A stretch of DNA of 64,000 nt from Apostichopus japonicus (lineage: Eukaryota; Echinodermata; Holothuroidea; Aspidochirotida; Stichopodidae). Under the pieces are notes generated by a model, which made no database searches, was not told where the DNA came from, and saw only the letters and a program-made list of their open reading frames with translations. Positions 44,401 to 59,400 of this stretch are shown here, piece by piece. Numbering within the stretch: the first letter of the stretch is position 1; each line of letters opens with the position of its first letter. The stretch is taken from positions 9,184,303 through 9,248,302 of the forward strand of contig NC_092581.1 of NCBI RefSeq assembly GCF_037975245.1. The letters are read 5' to 3'. The position numbers and the translations under genes were made by a program.

Positions 44401-47400
44401 TACACATTTCTTACCTGTGTGATATGCACACAGGATGTTACTCCACACAACCTTGTATACTTCAATGTGAACATTTAAGTGACGATATTTGGCTTAGGGC
44501 TTCCATTCTACATATGGGAGTCTGTCAGAACACACACAGGGCCACCAATGGATTTTCTATCCTGCCCGGGCCAAAAAAAGATGGGTCCCAATCTTGCACT
44601 GATTGGGTACGTTGGCCCCTAAGACCTTAGGCCTTGATTACCCTACCAGATTATCCTGAACATTGCTTTTATAATCTAGGTACAGTGAGATCTTGATAAT
44701 GTCTGGTCCTTTGCCCGCAAACCCTGACCACCTGGTTCATGAAGCACAATAATTATCCACAGGAAGTAAACCCACACTTATATGAAGAAATATGGATCAG
44801 ATAGAAATAACTAAGGTTCGAGTCACTCCAAGAGTAATGTATGTCGTCCAGTCACAGAGTTGTTGACAATTGACAATTCATAATCATGGACGTTAAATAT
44901 GAATGTAAGAGACCGACTTAGGTCAGCTTGCGGCTTTGATATGCCAATGATGGCTTTTTCGTGAGTGCCTGCTTGCAGGAGGATCTAAAACACATACAAT
45001 ACATACATACTAAGCTATTACTTGCGAATGGTATTTACCTCGGTCTCGTCCATATGGAGCCACATTTTAGGATCATTCTCGGCAGCTAGGAAGGCAATTA
45101 GATCCAGAGCTGTCAATCTTGTCTGTCTTCTCGACGACACAAATATTAAAACTGGTTTGATTGGTGAATGAACCTTGATAGCTGTATCACAGAGATGAAA
45201 AGGAAAGCACAAAGGGAAAAGGAATATAAGATCGTCTTGTAATGGATTTGTCAAAAAACCAGGTAATATCAACGGACTAGTGCAATGTAGATTCTATGTG
45301 CAACTTCAAGCTTAAATCCATACAGGGGAAATGTAGTGAGAATATTGCCAAGTTCAGACTTTTATTTAGAGAATCGGTTCCATTAAAATGTGAAAACATT
45401 TTCAAAACATTGTCCCTATTTAACTTAAAATGTCCTCCCTCTTAAAAACTATGGCTCACCTTGGAATGTTGGTTTGTTCATTGTGGCCATACGTGGACAA
45501 TAATGTTTGCCAGGAAACCCCGAGATGTGAACGTCCAACGGCACTGGACGTACCTGAGGTCGAAAGTTGAATAGTCCAACCTAGATGATGCAGAAATAAA
45601 TAATGATGGAAATTTAAGTCTTCTCATTGGGTGATATTAAATAACAGATATCTACTTTCCAAACGGCCAAACACAATCAAGTTCTCACATGTTAACTTGA
45701 ACACAAACTGCCTCCTAATGGATTCCACTGTTTCCCCTTCTACACCCCTTCCTCATTCCTTTCAGAATGCCATCTGTCTCTCTTGAACCCCCTACCCCTC
45801 CCCTTCTACCTCCCATGTAGTACTTACAATTCCATATTTGAATCTTGATGAAGCATGGGAAGAGTGTGCCGATTCTTACCTGCTTGATTCCGAGCCAATC
45901 CGCTAAATCCTGGGCATTGGCGAGGGCGGTAGACAGACCGATCACACGAACACGTTTCGAAGTATGCGAAGAAATGAAGTTGGTTCTTGAGACAATTACC
46001 TCCAAGACTGGACCTCTGTCATCGCCTATTGGAAGGAGAGTAGTAAAAAGAGTGCAATGGACATATGTAAAAATTAATTAGTCTACAAAACCTAAAAAAG
46101 CCAAATTTCACAATCTAGACTTATTTCAAAAGATAGGAATCTGTAGGTCCCAATCTACGATAGTAAATACATATGCATTTAAAATGTAGGAAAGAACGTA
46201 AATTTCTTCAAAGTTATATCACATCACAAGTAAATTGTAAAGTGTCCGCCATTTTTAATTTTCCTCACAGTGACAGTGTGGAGACATAGCATTGAAGGTG
46301 CATGGTAATTTCTTTAAGTTGAGGATGTGATGTCACGAATAATAAGAGCACAAGGCAAAATTTATCAAAAGGCGAGTAAACATGAAGCCACTGCCTGAAA
46401 ATTTGTGTAAAAAACAGTAAGTAATGAATAGTAGTTATCAATGGATCAGTACAAGGTTCTGACATCATAAGGGACTTTCAAATATCTTTTTCAGTTTTTT
46501 AATGTGCAGTTTTCTTTTTCTCTAATGAGGCTGTTGAGCAAAACGATTGTGCTGCCTGGTGTCAAAGGCAGCAAGATAGGAAAGAGAGAGACAATCTGCT
46601 CCTACCTAGGAGATGAATTTCATCGATAATCAAAACAGAGACTGCCTGGACATAATTCCTGGTCTGCCAGCTTCTACTGACACCGTCCCACTTCTCCGGC
46701 GTCGTGACGATGACATCTGCTTTCGCTATTGCACGGATATCTGGAGCGACATCTCCGGTCAGTTCAACGACACTAATCAACGAAAGCAAACAAAGAATGT
46801 AGAATCAGACAGTGATGTACTTGTATATGATCCTAAAGAATATATAATCAGACAGTGATGTACTTGGATATGATCCTAAAGAATATATAATCGGACAGTA
46901 ATGTACTTGGATATGATCACAAAGAAAATAGAATCAGACAGTGATGTAATTGGATATGATCCCAAAGAATATCAATCAGACAGTGATGTACTTGGATATG
47001 ATCCCAAAGAATATATAATCAGACAGTGATGTATTTTGATATGATCACAAAGAATCTACAATCGGACAGTAATGTACTTGTATATGATCCTAAAGAATTC
47101 ATTATCAGACAGTGATGTACTTGGATATGATCCCAAAGAATATATAATCGGACAGTAATGTACTTGGATATGATCACAAAGAAAATAGAATCAGACAGTG
47201 ATGTAATTGGATATGATCCTAAAGAATATATAATCAGACAGTGATGTACTTGGATATGATCCTAAAGAATATATAATTAGACAGTGATGTACTTGGATAT
47301 GATCCCAAAGAAAATAGAATCAGACAGTGATGTAATTGGATATGATCCCAAAGAATATAAAATCGGACAGTGATGTACTTGGATATGATCCCAAAGAATA

Positions 47401-50400
47401 TACAATCAGACAGTGATGTACTTGGATATGATCCCAAAGAATATATAATCAGACAGTGATGTACTTGTATATGATCCCAAAGAATATAAAATCAGACAAT
47501 GATGTACTTGTATATGATCCCAAAGAATATATAATCAGACAGTGATGTACTTGTATAAGATCCCAAAGAATATATAATCAGACAGTGATGTACTTGGATA
47601 CGATCCCAAAGAATATATAATCAGACAGTGATGTACTTGTATAAGATCCCAAAGAATATCAATCAGACAGTGATGTACTTGGATACGATCCCAAAGAATA
47701 TATAATCGGACAGTGATGTACTTGTATATGATCCTAAAGAATTCATTATCAGACAGTGATGTAATTGGATATGATCCCAATGAATATATAATCAGACAGT
47801 GACGTACTTGGATATGATCCCAAAGAATATCAATCAGACAGTGATGTACTTGGATACGATCCCAAAGAATATAGAATCAGACAGTGATGTACTTGGATAT
47901 GATCCCAAAGAATATAAAATCAGACAATGATGTACTTGTATATGATCCCAAAGAATATATAATCAGACAGTGATGTACTTGTATAAGATCCAAAAGATTA
48001 TCAATCAGACAGTGATGTACTTGGATACGATCCCAAAGAATATATAATCAGACAGTGATGTACTTGTATATGATCCTAAAGAATTCATTATCAGACAGTG
48101 ATGTAATTGGATATGATCCCAATGAATATATAATCAGACAGTGATGTACTTGGATACGATCCCTAAGAATATAAAATCAGACAGTGATGTACTTGTATAA
48201 GATCCCAAAGAATATCAATCAGACAGTGATGTACTTGGATATGATCCCAAAGAATATATAATCAGACAGTGATGTATTTGGATATGATCCCAAAGAATCT
48301 ACAATCGGACAGTAATGTACTTGGATATGATCCCAAAGAATATAGAATCAGACAGTGATGTACTTGGATATGATCCCAAATGATTTAGACCGGACTTAAA
48401 CAGCAAACCTTTTCCCCTTCTTCTAAAACACTACTTTCACTAAAACCGTTTGAAACCTTTTAAATGTACTATGAGAGCTAAAAGGAGCATGTGAAACAAC
48501 ATAAACAGGAGGAGGTAAACATGATAGCTAATGGCAGAGAAAGTTCCAGTAATCATGTTGTTCTAAACTGACCCAATACTTACAAACAAGACTATTCTGT
48601 TTCACATTGTTATCTAATGCGGATGGGTTTGTGATGCAGCAGTGTTTATGTCTGATGTTTACAAATAGAAATAAATAAATAGATCATATTAAGCCCCAAA
48701 TAGTCCAAGGATAAACAGAGGTTCACAAAAAGAAACTATTCCAGTGAATCTCCCCAACCATTCTGTATATATCTATATACATTGTAATTGTCATGTTTGC
48801 ACATCATTACTACGGTATGTAGTCACATAGTCTAGTCTTATATCTGTTGCAATGGTTTAAAATAACATAGAATTTAATTGAATGTTCCAAGACCATGCAG
48901 CAATGAGGTGTTAGTCTGACACAACTGCCTACAACTCCCTGTCCACAAATCGAGCCAAAGAGATGGTTTCAAGCAAAAGTGAAAAGAATAACCAGTAAAT
49001 GCAGTGACTAACTCTGAGAACAACAATCCCCACCCCCCTCACCTCCCTCCCCAACTCTCCCCATTGCACCATTGGATAAAAAACAACTGTCTATGCACCT
49101 GTCTTTAACTGTCAATTTATGTTAATTTTCAAGCTAGAATGATTTACATAATCAGATACTCCTACTAGAATACAGTTTTCAAGTTCAGCTTCATCTTACA
49201 CTTTGTTGAGAGATTGCTCCAACCGGACTTTCCAGTCTGTAATCCTCTCCCTGACTAAGGCCTTCAACGGTGCGATGTAGACAATCTGAAGTAAACCAAA
49301 TGCAAACAACAAATCTGTAGTGTTTTTACCAATATGTATATACCAGCTTTTCCTAACCTTTGAAAATGTTTATCTCCCTCTCCCTCCCCCTCCCCCTCCC
49401 CTTCCCCCTCCCCCTCCCCCCTCCCTCCCAAAAAGCAATGGAAATTATATTAATGTACATCTTCTGAAAATGATGTTAAGTTGGGGTAACCTCATAGGAT
49501 GTATATGTGTCATTCTTGTCAGATTTACTGACCTTGCTCTTAGGTTGTTCGTTGAAGACCCTAAACATGGCAATCTCTGCAGCGACTGTCTTCCCCGAGC
49601 CGGTGGGAGCTCCAAGCAACACGTTGTAGTTTGTGTGGTACAAGGTATGGAATATCTGGGTCTATCAAGTTAACCAAAAGTAACAAAAATTGACAGAGAA
49701 GCTGAGTTAGTTCCTGATTAACACTTTAAATCAGATAACAAAATGATTTAGGCAAACTATATGAAAATCACATCAAATAAAATTTGCAGCTGTACCACAC
49801 AATACTGTAGAAATGATTACCAAAGCTCACATTTTTTTTGAATCCAAGAAATGTATTTTCCATCCAACATTTCATTCATTCATTCATCCAACAATTCATT
49901 CATTCATTCTAATAATAATAATAATACAGAGACCATGATCATTTTAGAGAGTAAGAGACTGAGGAGTACCCACAAGAAGCTTGGAGAGTAGCTTATAAAC
50001 GTGAACACCCCCCTCTACAAATACATCTAAATATGAAACAATGAAACAAGAGAGAGAAAGTGAAAGTGAAAAAATACAAAGAAATGGGTCACAGGTATTT
50101 ATGATGAAAATGGCTAAAACAGAACCAAGAAACTATGAATCACAGATGTTTGGTATGCAGATGGTGTTTAAGGGGAACTTTCAAAAGTAGTCTTTGAGGG
50201 ACATTTAATAACATTATCAGGGAGTGAATTCCAGAGTTTAGGTCCTTGGGAAACAAACTTCACATCATTATTAAATACAGACAAAAGCATGAATCACAAT
50301 ATTTTTGCCAATAACGGATCGGATCATGTTCTCATTTTTGTTCTCCTTTTGACATTTTTAAATGGTTAAGAGGTCAAATGTCTTTACCTGTACAGGGTTG

Positions 50401-53400
50401 AAATGAGTGTATTTGTACAATCTCTCATAGTTGATATTCTGCAGTGCTGTGATTGGGAGTGGTGTCAAATCCAACAGCTCTGAATGAAAAATAAAATAAT
50501 AATAGTAATTATCCTAAATGAAGAAAACATTCAAAAAAATATTGACTGTCAAAGACAACAACTTCTTCACTGCTTTAAAAAAAAACATTTTTTAAATGAC
50601 ACTGATTTAGCTTTAACCACAATTAACATTAAAACATACATCAAAACCTCTATTCAAATGTACAAAATATACAAATGAGTGACATTTCCAACAAAAGAAG
50701 TTTTAATATTGATCTATTATAATTTATAGTTTGCTTTCAGCAAAGCCGTGCAAGTCTTGTGTTGTCCACTACATAGTGATTGTGCATAAGCCCTTCATTT
50801 GTCGGACTATCCGTCCGTCCTTCCAAAGAGTAATGAATCTTCATCCCGATTGGTGAAGTTACAAGAGCTGTTTGCAAATCAGACTTTCAAATTGAGTCTG
50901 TTTTACATAATACTCTTTCTGCTTCTCAAAGAGTTATCCATGTTTCAGATATCTGCCGCTTGGTTACAAATCTTGTTTTATTAACATTTAGTTTAGTTTA
51001 GTGTAGTAGAAAAAAAGGACCAGGAGGGACACTCAAGTCCCCATCAAGGATCCTATAGGAGAGAAAGAAAAACTGAAGACACAAGCACTCAGACCCGATT
51101 ACAATGTTTAAAGTGCTTGTCCAATACATTCTTAAACCCATTCACACTACTTTGCAAGTACAACTTTCTCAGGCAAACCATTCCACTCATTCACAACCCT
51201 ATTAGAAAAAAAAAGTTATGCCAAATATTAATCTTACTTTGTGACTTTTGGAGTTTAAGACAATGACGTCTGGTACAACTACTATTAGCAAACATGAAAA
51301 CATTGTACACCTACACAACGATTGAATCGCAGAGAGAGGACGAGAGCGTGGTCCTTACCTGTGTGAGGCGGATGTCTCTCCGGGAGAATGAGATGCTGGA
51401 AGGATAACGGATGAACGGTCTCCGAGCCTAACCATCTCTCGGAAACGGCTTTGACGTAATATTGAGATGGCAGAGGCTCAAACAGAGGAATGGTAAAAAC
51501 CAAAGACTGGGGTTCCTGATTAATTACCTGTGAAAATTAGAAAAACAAGAAATGTTACATTTCACAGGGAATTTTTGTTTGACCAATCTTTTTTTTTGGG
51601 GGCCATCTTTTATTCAAACTTTGAAATCAATGTACAAATTTTTGCGTTTTCGTACATAAACAATAGCTATTTCTTAAATAGGGACCATCATTGTAAAAAT
51701 TAAAGTGATGGATTAACAAAGTATATTTCATTAATACAAATTTCGACCTAAACTTACTGTTTAAAATTTTAAGACTGGACAGTGTACATGGCGAATAAGT
51801 AGAAAGACAACAACTTATTTCATGCAATAATTAGAGCTCTCTTCTGGAGTAAACCAATGAGCAGATCAAAAACCTGTTCACCCTACATTCAAAAACAAAC
51901 TGAAGCAGCCAAGCTACAAAAGAACTGTACCTTAACACGACTATAGTGTCGAATAAATAATAACAAAATTTTAACCAAACTCTATACAATAAGATGATTT
52001 AAAGCTAAGTACTACTGACTAATTATCACCTGCTTCTTTTGCAGAATGAAGTATTCTGAATGGTATATATGATTGTTCTCTGGGTCCTCCACCCAGATCC
52101 ACCAAGATTCGGACACGTTGCCATGGACACGATCGTTCCATTTGAAATCGGGTGTGATGGTGAGAGAAACTTTCATCACAGTGCGAGTGATTGGTTGGAG
52201 AGTTGCTTCGAGTTCAATGGAGGGTAATTGGTCCACTGCTTGTTTCACCGATTCACCCTTTCGGACATGTCGAATCAGGTGTCCTGTCGAGGAAATACCG
52301 TTTACAACCACAGTCACGTTAGGTTACAACTAGACTTCAAAATCAAAATTATTAAACAAAATTATGACTTTTTCCAATATTGATCACATCCGACAGTTCA
52401 AAAAGGAACATTCGACCACTTTTGTGACAAAGCTCCGGTATATAATGTGTGTAAAATCGCAATTCACCCCATTGGGTAGTTTATTTGAAGCAAATGATTA
52501 GAATTGGAAATTTGATCTAAAAAAGTCATGGGCCAACAAAATCAGAAAGTTTGAGTGCTAGTAAAGTTTCCACAACTATTCCTGGTTTTCAAGATATATT
52601 CACCTTTAAAATGTGTAAAATTTATTGATTGCTGCTTTATAAATGGCTAAAGGAATGATGATATAAGCTAGTCAGTATGATCCTAAATATTAATATTAAT
52701 CTCTTCTTTCATAACTTTCTACTACATACATGGGCAGTCGAGTCCCATTGTGTAATTTTCTGCTCATTCAAAGAGCAAGTTTGGGAAGGATAGAAGCACA
52801 CTGTAATGGTGTGATAATCTGCTACTTAACTGTGGTGATCGTAAATGGTTTAGATTGTCAAGTTTGCTATCTGTTTGACAATATCTATTATGAAAGACTT
52901 ACTTTAACTTGAACCATGTCCAGCAATGTCTCTAAATCATCAAAAAATTTAAATCAAATTGCCCAAAAAAAGGAAAAAAGAAAAAAAAAGCCTCTCACCA
53001 ATTTCTTTGGCTGGCATGTCCCTGAGACGGTCAACCGTATGTCTCGATTCGTCCAACTTTCGCAAGATTTCTTCACCCAAGTGTGGAAACTGTCGCAGAG
53101 GGTTTTCAAAGTCCCAGATGCGTCTGTCGATCATCTTGGTCAGTTTCAGGAGTAACGATGTGGCCAGAGGCCAGCCATTCTTCAGAGCGACTTCAAATAG
53201 TGCTCTCATGATGCGACCGGCATTCTGTGAAAGATTGAAAGAAATGATATCATGGCAGTTTAGAGCAAGGGAAAAACTGATACAAGTACCAAAGAATGCT
53301 AATAAAGGGTGACTTCAGGCACAAAATTACTTTTGACATATATTGTGGACCATTAAAACAGACGGCTAACAGTGCAGGTTGCATATCTATAACACTTTTG

Positions 53401-56400
53401 ATATTTGATGAATGTCACTTTTTATTATCATCCATTAAAACAACCTGTACGCCATTGAAGTCATGTGTTGCAATTCTCTTCATCGATGCATCACCTTCTT
53501 CATCACTCCCTTGTTGCATCCTCTGCCCCCCTCCTCCCTCCCCCTCCCCCTCTCCCTCTCCTCCCCTCTCCTCCCACTTGTGTCTTCTCAAAGTATCAAC
53601 ATGGAGACCAGCTTCTATAACTTTCCATGAGGTAGTCCTGCCAACATCTTTATTTCAATGATGAAATCTCCAGTGAAAATTCATATGTGTCGGAAATACA
53701 AACACAACGTTCTCGCCAAATTTGGGGTTTGACTAGTCTATTGATTATTCATTACGATTTTAACACCAGGCGCTCAACTGTCAAACAGGGTACAACATTT
53801 TCAAAATCAAATTCAGACCGGTCGCACTGCCCGGTTAAAAATGGTTTGGTGAGAACCGTGATTAGGATATTAGAATTGTGTAATCTACTAACCTGAGCGA
53901 CGTAAGCAGAATCGGAGACCAGGGAGAAGCTATCGATGAAACTTCTGGATATGAAACTCTGTAAGAGGATGTTGACTTTTCCCTGGGTGTTCTCTGTGCC
54001 TCCCGTGGCTTGTACTGCACAGTCATCCATATGATGCCTGTCTAACTCTACCATCTCATCCTCTCGAACCTTTAATGAAACATCAGAAATTAAGTCAAAT
54101 CGATCAAACAAAAAGAAAGTGTGGTTAGGTCTTCAACTGACCGAAGGGCTGCAAGAGTATTATTGATGCCTGTCTAACTCTACCATCTCGTCCTCTCGAA
54201 CCTGTTATGGAACATCAGAAATTAAGTCAAATCGATAAAACAAATAGAAAGTGCGGTTAGGTCTTCGACTGACCGAAGGGCTGCTAGAGTATTTTTGATG
54301 CATGTCTAACTCTACCATCCCGTCCTCTCGAACCTTTCATGGAAAACCAGAAATTAAATCAAATCGATAAAACAGAAACAAAGTGTGGTTAGGTCTTCGA
54401 CCGAACGAAGGGCTGCAAGAGTATTTTTGAAGAGGGGATTGTCCATTTGGGTTTCAGGGTTTTTTAATTATTCTGAAAATTTGTAGTGAAAGAGGATGAA
54501 ATGGAAAGAAATAAATCATGTAAGGTGATCTGGGTCACATTGTAACGAAAAGGAATGGGAATGGAAAGGACAGTCAAATAAATTCTGTAAGGTAAACTGG
54601 GCCAGATGACCCTCAAACAGGGTAATTTATCACAACAAATAGAATGGTAAAACACAGACAATAATTTACTCTTTGCAAAATAAATTTGCTGGCTGGACCA
54701 TTTCCTTTATGGGAAATGAAACTTGCATCATAATAGGCAAACTACAATCTAGAGTTAGTTAACAAATTTCTAGATTTTCTAAAAAAATTTACATTACGTT
54801 TATTATATTTCTTTTTTAATTTTGAAAATTGGCTTTTAAACAATTTCATCTTCTCACCTTGATTTGTTCAAACTCTTCAGCCAATGAAACCATGGAGAAG
54901 ACTTCGGCCTCGTGCATCACGGCACGGAATTTCTCATTAAACGTCTCGATTGTGGCGTACGTGATGTAATAATTGCTGGCGATACGGCCTTTGTCCGTTG
55001 CGTGTAGATCGCCGGTACGTTCCACGAAACGGATCATCTCTGCTTTGTCCAGATTTCTCGCAGCGACCATGATCAGTTCTGTCCGGTGTTTCAACAAATC
55101 AGGATCATCCTATGAACGTGATTAAAAGAAAACTTGTTCTGATCATTGACTTAAAGAGGTGTATGCCATCCTGCTTAAGAACAGAGGGTCTTTTCCCGGT
55201 GCCCTCTATAGCTCTCTACTGTATACAACTGGCATAAAGACAAAGGCATGTTAAACAAAAGTAATATCCATACAGTAGGTACAATTTTGTGCACTTACTT
55301 GCTAAGGTTCTCTAAAACTATTCGAACCAGATAGAATACTCAGAGAGTACTCGGAGCACATCTTAATCCATCATAAGAAGAGCAGGCAGGGGGTGGGGGG
55401 GCGGTAACAGGGATGCTCGTAATGGGGAAAGGTTTTAGCAGAAACAGTGGTGAATAAAAAGGTTCAAATCCTATCATAAAGGCATTCTACTCTTCCTTGG
55501 TATGGGAGAATATTGGAGCCAAGAATTGGGCATAATGCAAATTAACTCCTCTGATTCAGGGTTGATGGTGTATCCTCTTCAGCCTTATTTTTAATTTGTT
55601 ATTCATCCTTCCTGTATTGCATTGTTTTTTTGGTTTAGTGTACTGCCTTTGCTTTCTGATGTCTTGTTTACTATCTCATTCTATCAAGTCGCCTCCCACT
55701 GGTTCATCTCTCCTCAAACATTTACGGGTTTGATCAAGAAACGCAACTGACAAGCAGCCTTGCAGATGGACAGAAATCACAGCAAGCTGAATAACATTTG
55801 CAATACACAAGCATTTCTTATGAGTATGTCAGAATAGCAGACTAATAAATGGTACAATTATGCAACACTTTTATTTGAATAATAAGCATTGGTATCAATG
55901 TCCGTTTTGGTATATGTATTTTAGGCTACCAAAGTTGACATGAAAAATACACAAAGAGGAAGAAATAACACCAACGTCTGGTGCTCTCTTTTTTCTTTTT
56001 TTATGTGAAATTACAACCATTTCCAGTGACCTACAATCACATGATTTTTATATAGTCAAGTTGAGTGTTTTATAAAAATATTTTTTCTTCTTCTTCTGTT
56101 GAGTAGATTCTGTGCATCTAGAGGAAGTATTGTGAAATGCTTACCTGGCCCTGTTGGTAGGTGATTCCATAGACTAGTGGGTTCAGTTGCATCCTAACAT
56201 AAAAGTAGGTATAACTCAACCACTTCACAGCCTCTTCCACATTACACACAGTTCCCAAAGAGATCTAAAAAGAACCAAAAAGAACACACAAGAAACAAAG
56301 AATATGTAACATAAATGTATCAGCAACTCCTGACAAACTTTTGGTCTACTAAAAAACAGGAGAAGATATAAACTTCATGAGAGTCATGTGAGGATAAGAA

Positions 56401-59400
56401 CTCACTTAAAGTTAATCAGTGCATCTGGTAATTACCAATTGTCTAATTTAATTCTGACCGACAACTGGGTAAACTTCTCAGAGAGGCAGAACTGACCAGA
56501 AACTAGTTTGGGAAGCTTTAAGCAGTTTTTTCAGCATGCTAAAAAAATTGACAATTGAGCGTAATATTTACAGACAAGAGACGGCAAAGAATTGAAAGGG
56601 CTTCCTAAACTTTAAAATAATGTTAAATAGTTCATAGCTCAAGTTCATCATCAGAATTGTAATTCTCTGCTGAAATACCCACCATGATCATTAATTTTAT
56701 CAGAATACACAGTAAAAACCAGGATTATCTGAATCTGCTATTCGGTCATCAATATTTAGTATTGCATATATGATAACTGCGCATAGATGCATGTTGTAAT
56801 TTGTGCAGTTACAACAGAGCACAGCAAACTAGCATAGAAGGGTAATAAACGCCAAAGAATGCTGAGATACATTGCACAATTCATTACAATAGCAGAACTA
56901 CAGCACAATAATAACCAGGGAATATTTTATAGACCTGAGTTGAAACTACCATTCATTTCCTTTTTCCTTCTTTTTTAATAGAAAACAATATTTTCAAAGC
57001 AATAAACATCTGCAATTAAACACTATTAAATGTTACAAATCAACAGTGTATGTTTTTATGTTGATTTATTTGGATGATGCTGGAAGAGAATAAATCAACC
57101 GCCTTTATGACTTGAAAATATTGATTATTTTACCTCAGCATTCAGGTTATCCGCTAATCTTGATTGGAACTGGCTTTCGATTGGGTTCTGTCTGGTCATC
57201 AGCGCCAAGTACTTTGACAACCTATCGTGGGTGGTGATGATCGTACCCTCGCCAAAAGTGTCAAACTGAGGCCGACCTGCACGTCCAAAGATTTGCATCA
57301 CGTCTAAAATTCCCAGATCTTTAAATGCACCCTTGTTGGCGTCATAAATCTGGGTACCCTGTAGAACAAATGATGATTGCAAAGAAGAATTAGGAAAAGA
57401 ATACAAAATAACATCAAAATGATTAGATTTGTTGTAGAAAAGTAAGCAGATTTTAAAATGTTCTGGGAGAAGATAAAAGACATGTGAAGAGAGATCCAAA
57501 AAAATTACAAAAATTAAAAGGTCAAGTGAAGGATAAAGATGATTATTTTTGTGGCCTACTACAGTCAATGTTCATTGTCTGACAACAACTATACAAATTA
57601 TTCCTAATGTTTTCTTGCAAATGTCTCCTGTATTTCAGGAGGTACAATGAACCATTTCTATTTAAACACTCTGAACTCTGCTGAAATTTAATTAAATGTG
57701 GTCCAATTTAACCAACACAACTAATTAGCTTGTTTGACAGCCTACTCTACCCCATTTACATTGCACATTACTGATAATTAATATGTTTCAGTAAAACGAT
57801 TGCACTTCAACCAGTAAAGCATGTCCTTGGAAGACAGTTATGAAACATCCACTAATTTCAGACATTTTGGTCATACTTCTTGCATTAACGTGTCAACATT
57901 TTGGCTCGTTCTTGCTACGATGTTAACGACCACGATTGCTAAAGGCTATGGATTTGTTTAAACACTAGAATGCATATATTTTAATACCGTGATGACTTAA
58001 GCATGGGCATGTATATAGGCAAACAATCCTTACAATAGATCCTGTTGATTGTGATCATAAAGAAGGCTTACCTTGATGACTACAGCATGAGCGGGTAGAT
58101 TGACACCCCAGGCTAGAGTAGCGGTACAACAGAGGACCTTGATGTGACCGTCTGAAAAGAGCCGCTCCACCAGATTACGATCCTGCCTCAGCATGCCCGC
58201 ATGATGGATGGAGAAGCCGTCGCTGAAGAGCTCCCTCAACTGCTTGTTTCGTGATCGAGATACCTGTGTGAAGAATCACACAAACAATGACAGCTCACAT
58301 ATTTGTTATAAGCTCTTTCTGCTGTTTTTGTTAAGGCTTTGTGAATTAAGATTGCAATAACAATAGGGTTACAACTTGACCTACAATCATGGCAACTATT
58401 AAGTGACTATCCTTGAACTTATATTTGTTAACTTCGGAACTGAAGTTTCTTTTTAGTACTGATTTAGAAAATACCAGTTAGGAATGATTGAGAATTTAAT
58501 CATTATTCATTTGTACAATAGCTGGAACCTACATACTTTTTTTTTTAAAGGAATTTTGATAAATGACAACAATGTCTAAATATCTGAATCGGAAAATGTA
58601 TAACCATACCATTGTCAATAAATGTGAATTTGCGTGATCATACTATTGTCAACAAAAGTGAATATGTATGATCATACTACTGTCAACAAAAGTGAACATA
58701 CATGATACTACTGTCAACAAAAGTGAATATGTATAATCATACTATTGTCAACAAAAGTGAATATGCATGATCACACTATTGTCAACAAAATTGAATATGT
58801 ATAATCATACTATTGTCAACAAAAGTGAATATGCATGATCATACTACTGTCAACAAAAGTGAATATGTTTGATCATACTATTGTCAACAAAAGTGAATAT
58901 GCATGATCATACTATTGTCAACAAAAGTGAATATGTACGATCATACTATTGTCAACAAAAGTGAATATGCATCATCATACTACTGTCAACAAAAGTGAAT
59001 ATGCATTGTCATACTATTGACAACAAAGGTGAATATGCATGATCATATTACTGTCAACAAAAGTGAATATGCATTGTCATATCATTTTTGAATAATTTCA
59101 TAAATCTAGAAACAAACATAGTAAGCCAACCTGTTTAGCTGCTGTGCCCAATTCAGGACTTGATGTTGCCTGGAACATGCCACTTTCTCCCATCTTCTTG
59201 GCTATCTCCTGCATCTTACTGGCGGTGTGTACTGTTGCATTTCTCGCATGAACAAACACCATCACCTGCAGGAATAACAAGTCAATAAAAATCAGGAATT
59301 GAAAATGTAAAAACATTAATGTCTCACAATATGAATGGTTGGTGACTCCCTAAGTAAAGCGAAAAGAGATAAGTGTGAACATAAAGAAAACACTTCAACA

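Larger units (their letters stand above)
42003..50479 (-). other. ASCC3: ASCC3 helicase cassette 2 (exons 16-25)
   Basis: Linker [12 protein letters not shown], then [15 protein letters not shown], Walker A APTGSGKT near residue 973 of the visible protein, [29 protein letters not shown] near 1077, motif III as GLSTALANA (STA in place of SAT), [37 protein letters not shown] and [13 protein letters not shown]. Walker A and DEIH are intact, so ATP binding looks competent. The intron between exons 18 and 19 holds a 1.6 kb minisatellite. Confidence 0.93.
51359..56264 (-). other. ASCC3: ASCC3 Sec63-like unit 1 (exons 10-15)
   Basis: A winged-helix segment ([18 protein letters not shown]) is followed by the Sec63 helical bundle ([53 protein letters not shown]). 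The FN3-like segment follows ([59 protein letters not shown]). This accessory unit follows each RecA pair in Brr2-type helicases. Exon 12 has its start copied twice in the upstream intron (see 54033-54428). Confidence 0.92.

Noticed and set aside
47234-47780. Minus-strand open frames with a repeating protein motif inside the 44-bp array
   Set aside because: They are translations of a minisatellite in an intron; the 44-base period rotates the frame and no start, splice or family evidence exists.
46793-48380. CRISPR-like appearance of the regular repeats
   Set aside because: The repeats are continuous with no unique spacers, and the DNA is animal nuclear.
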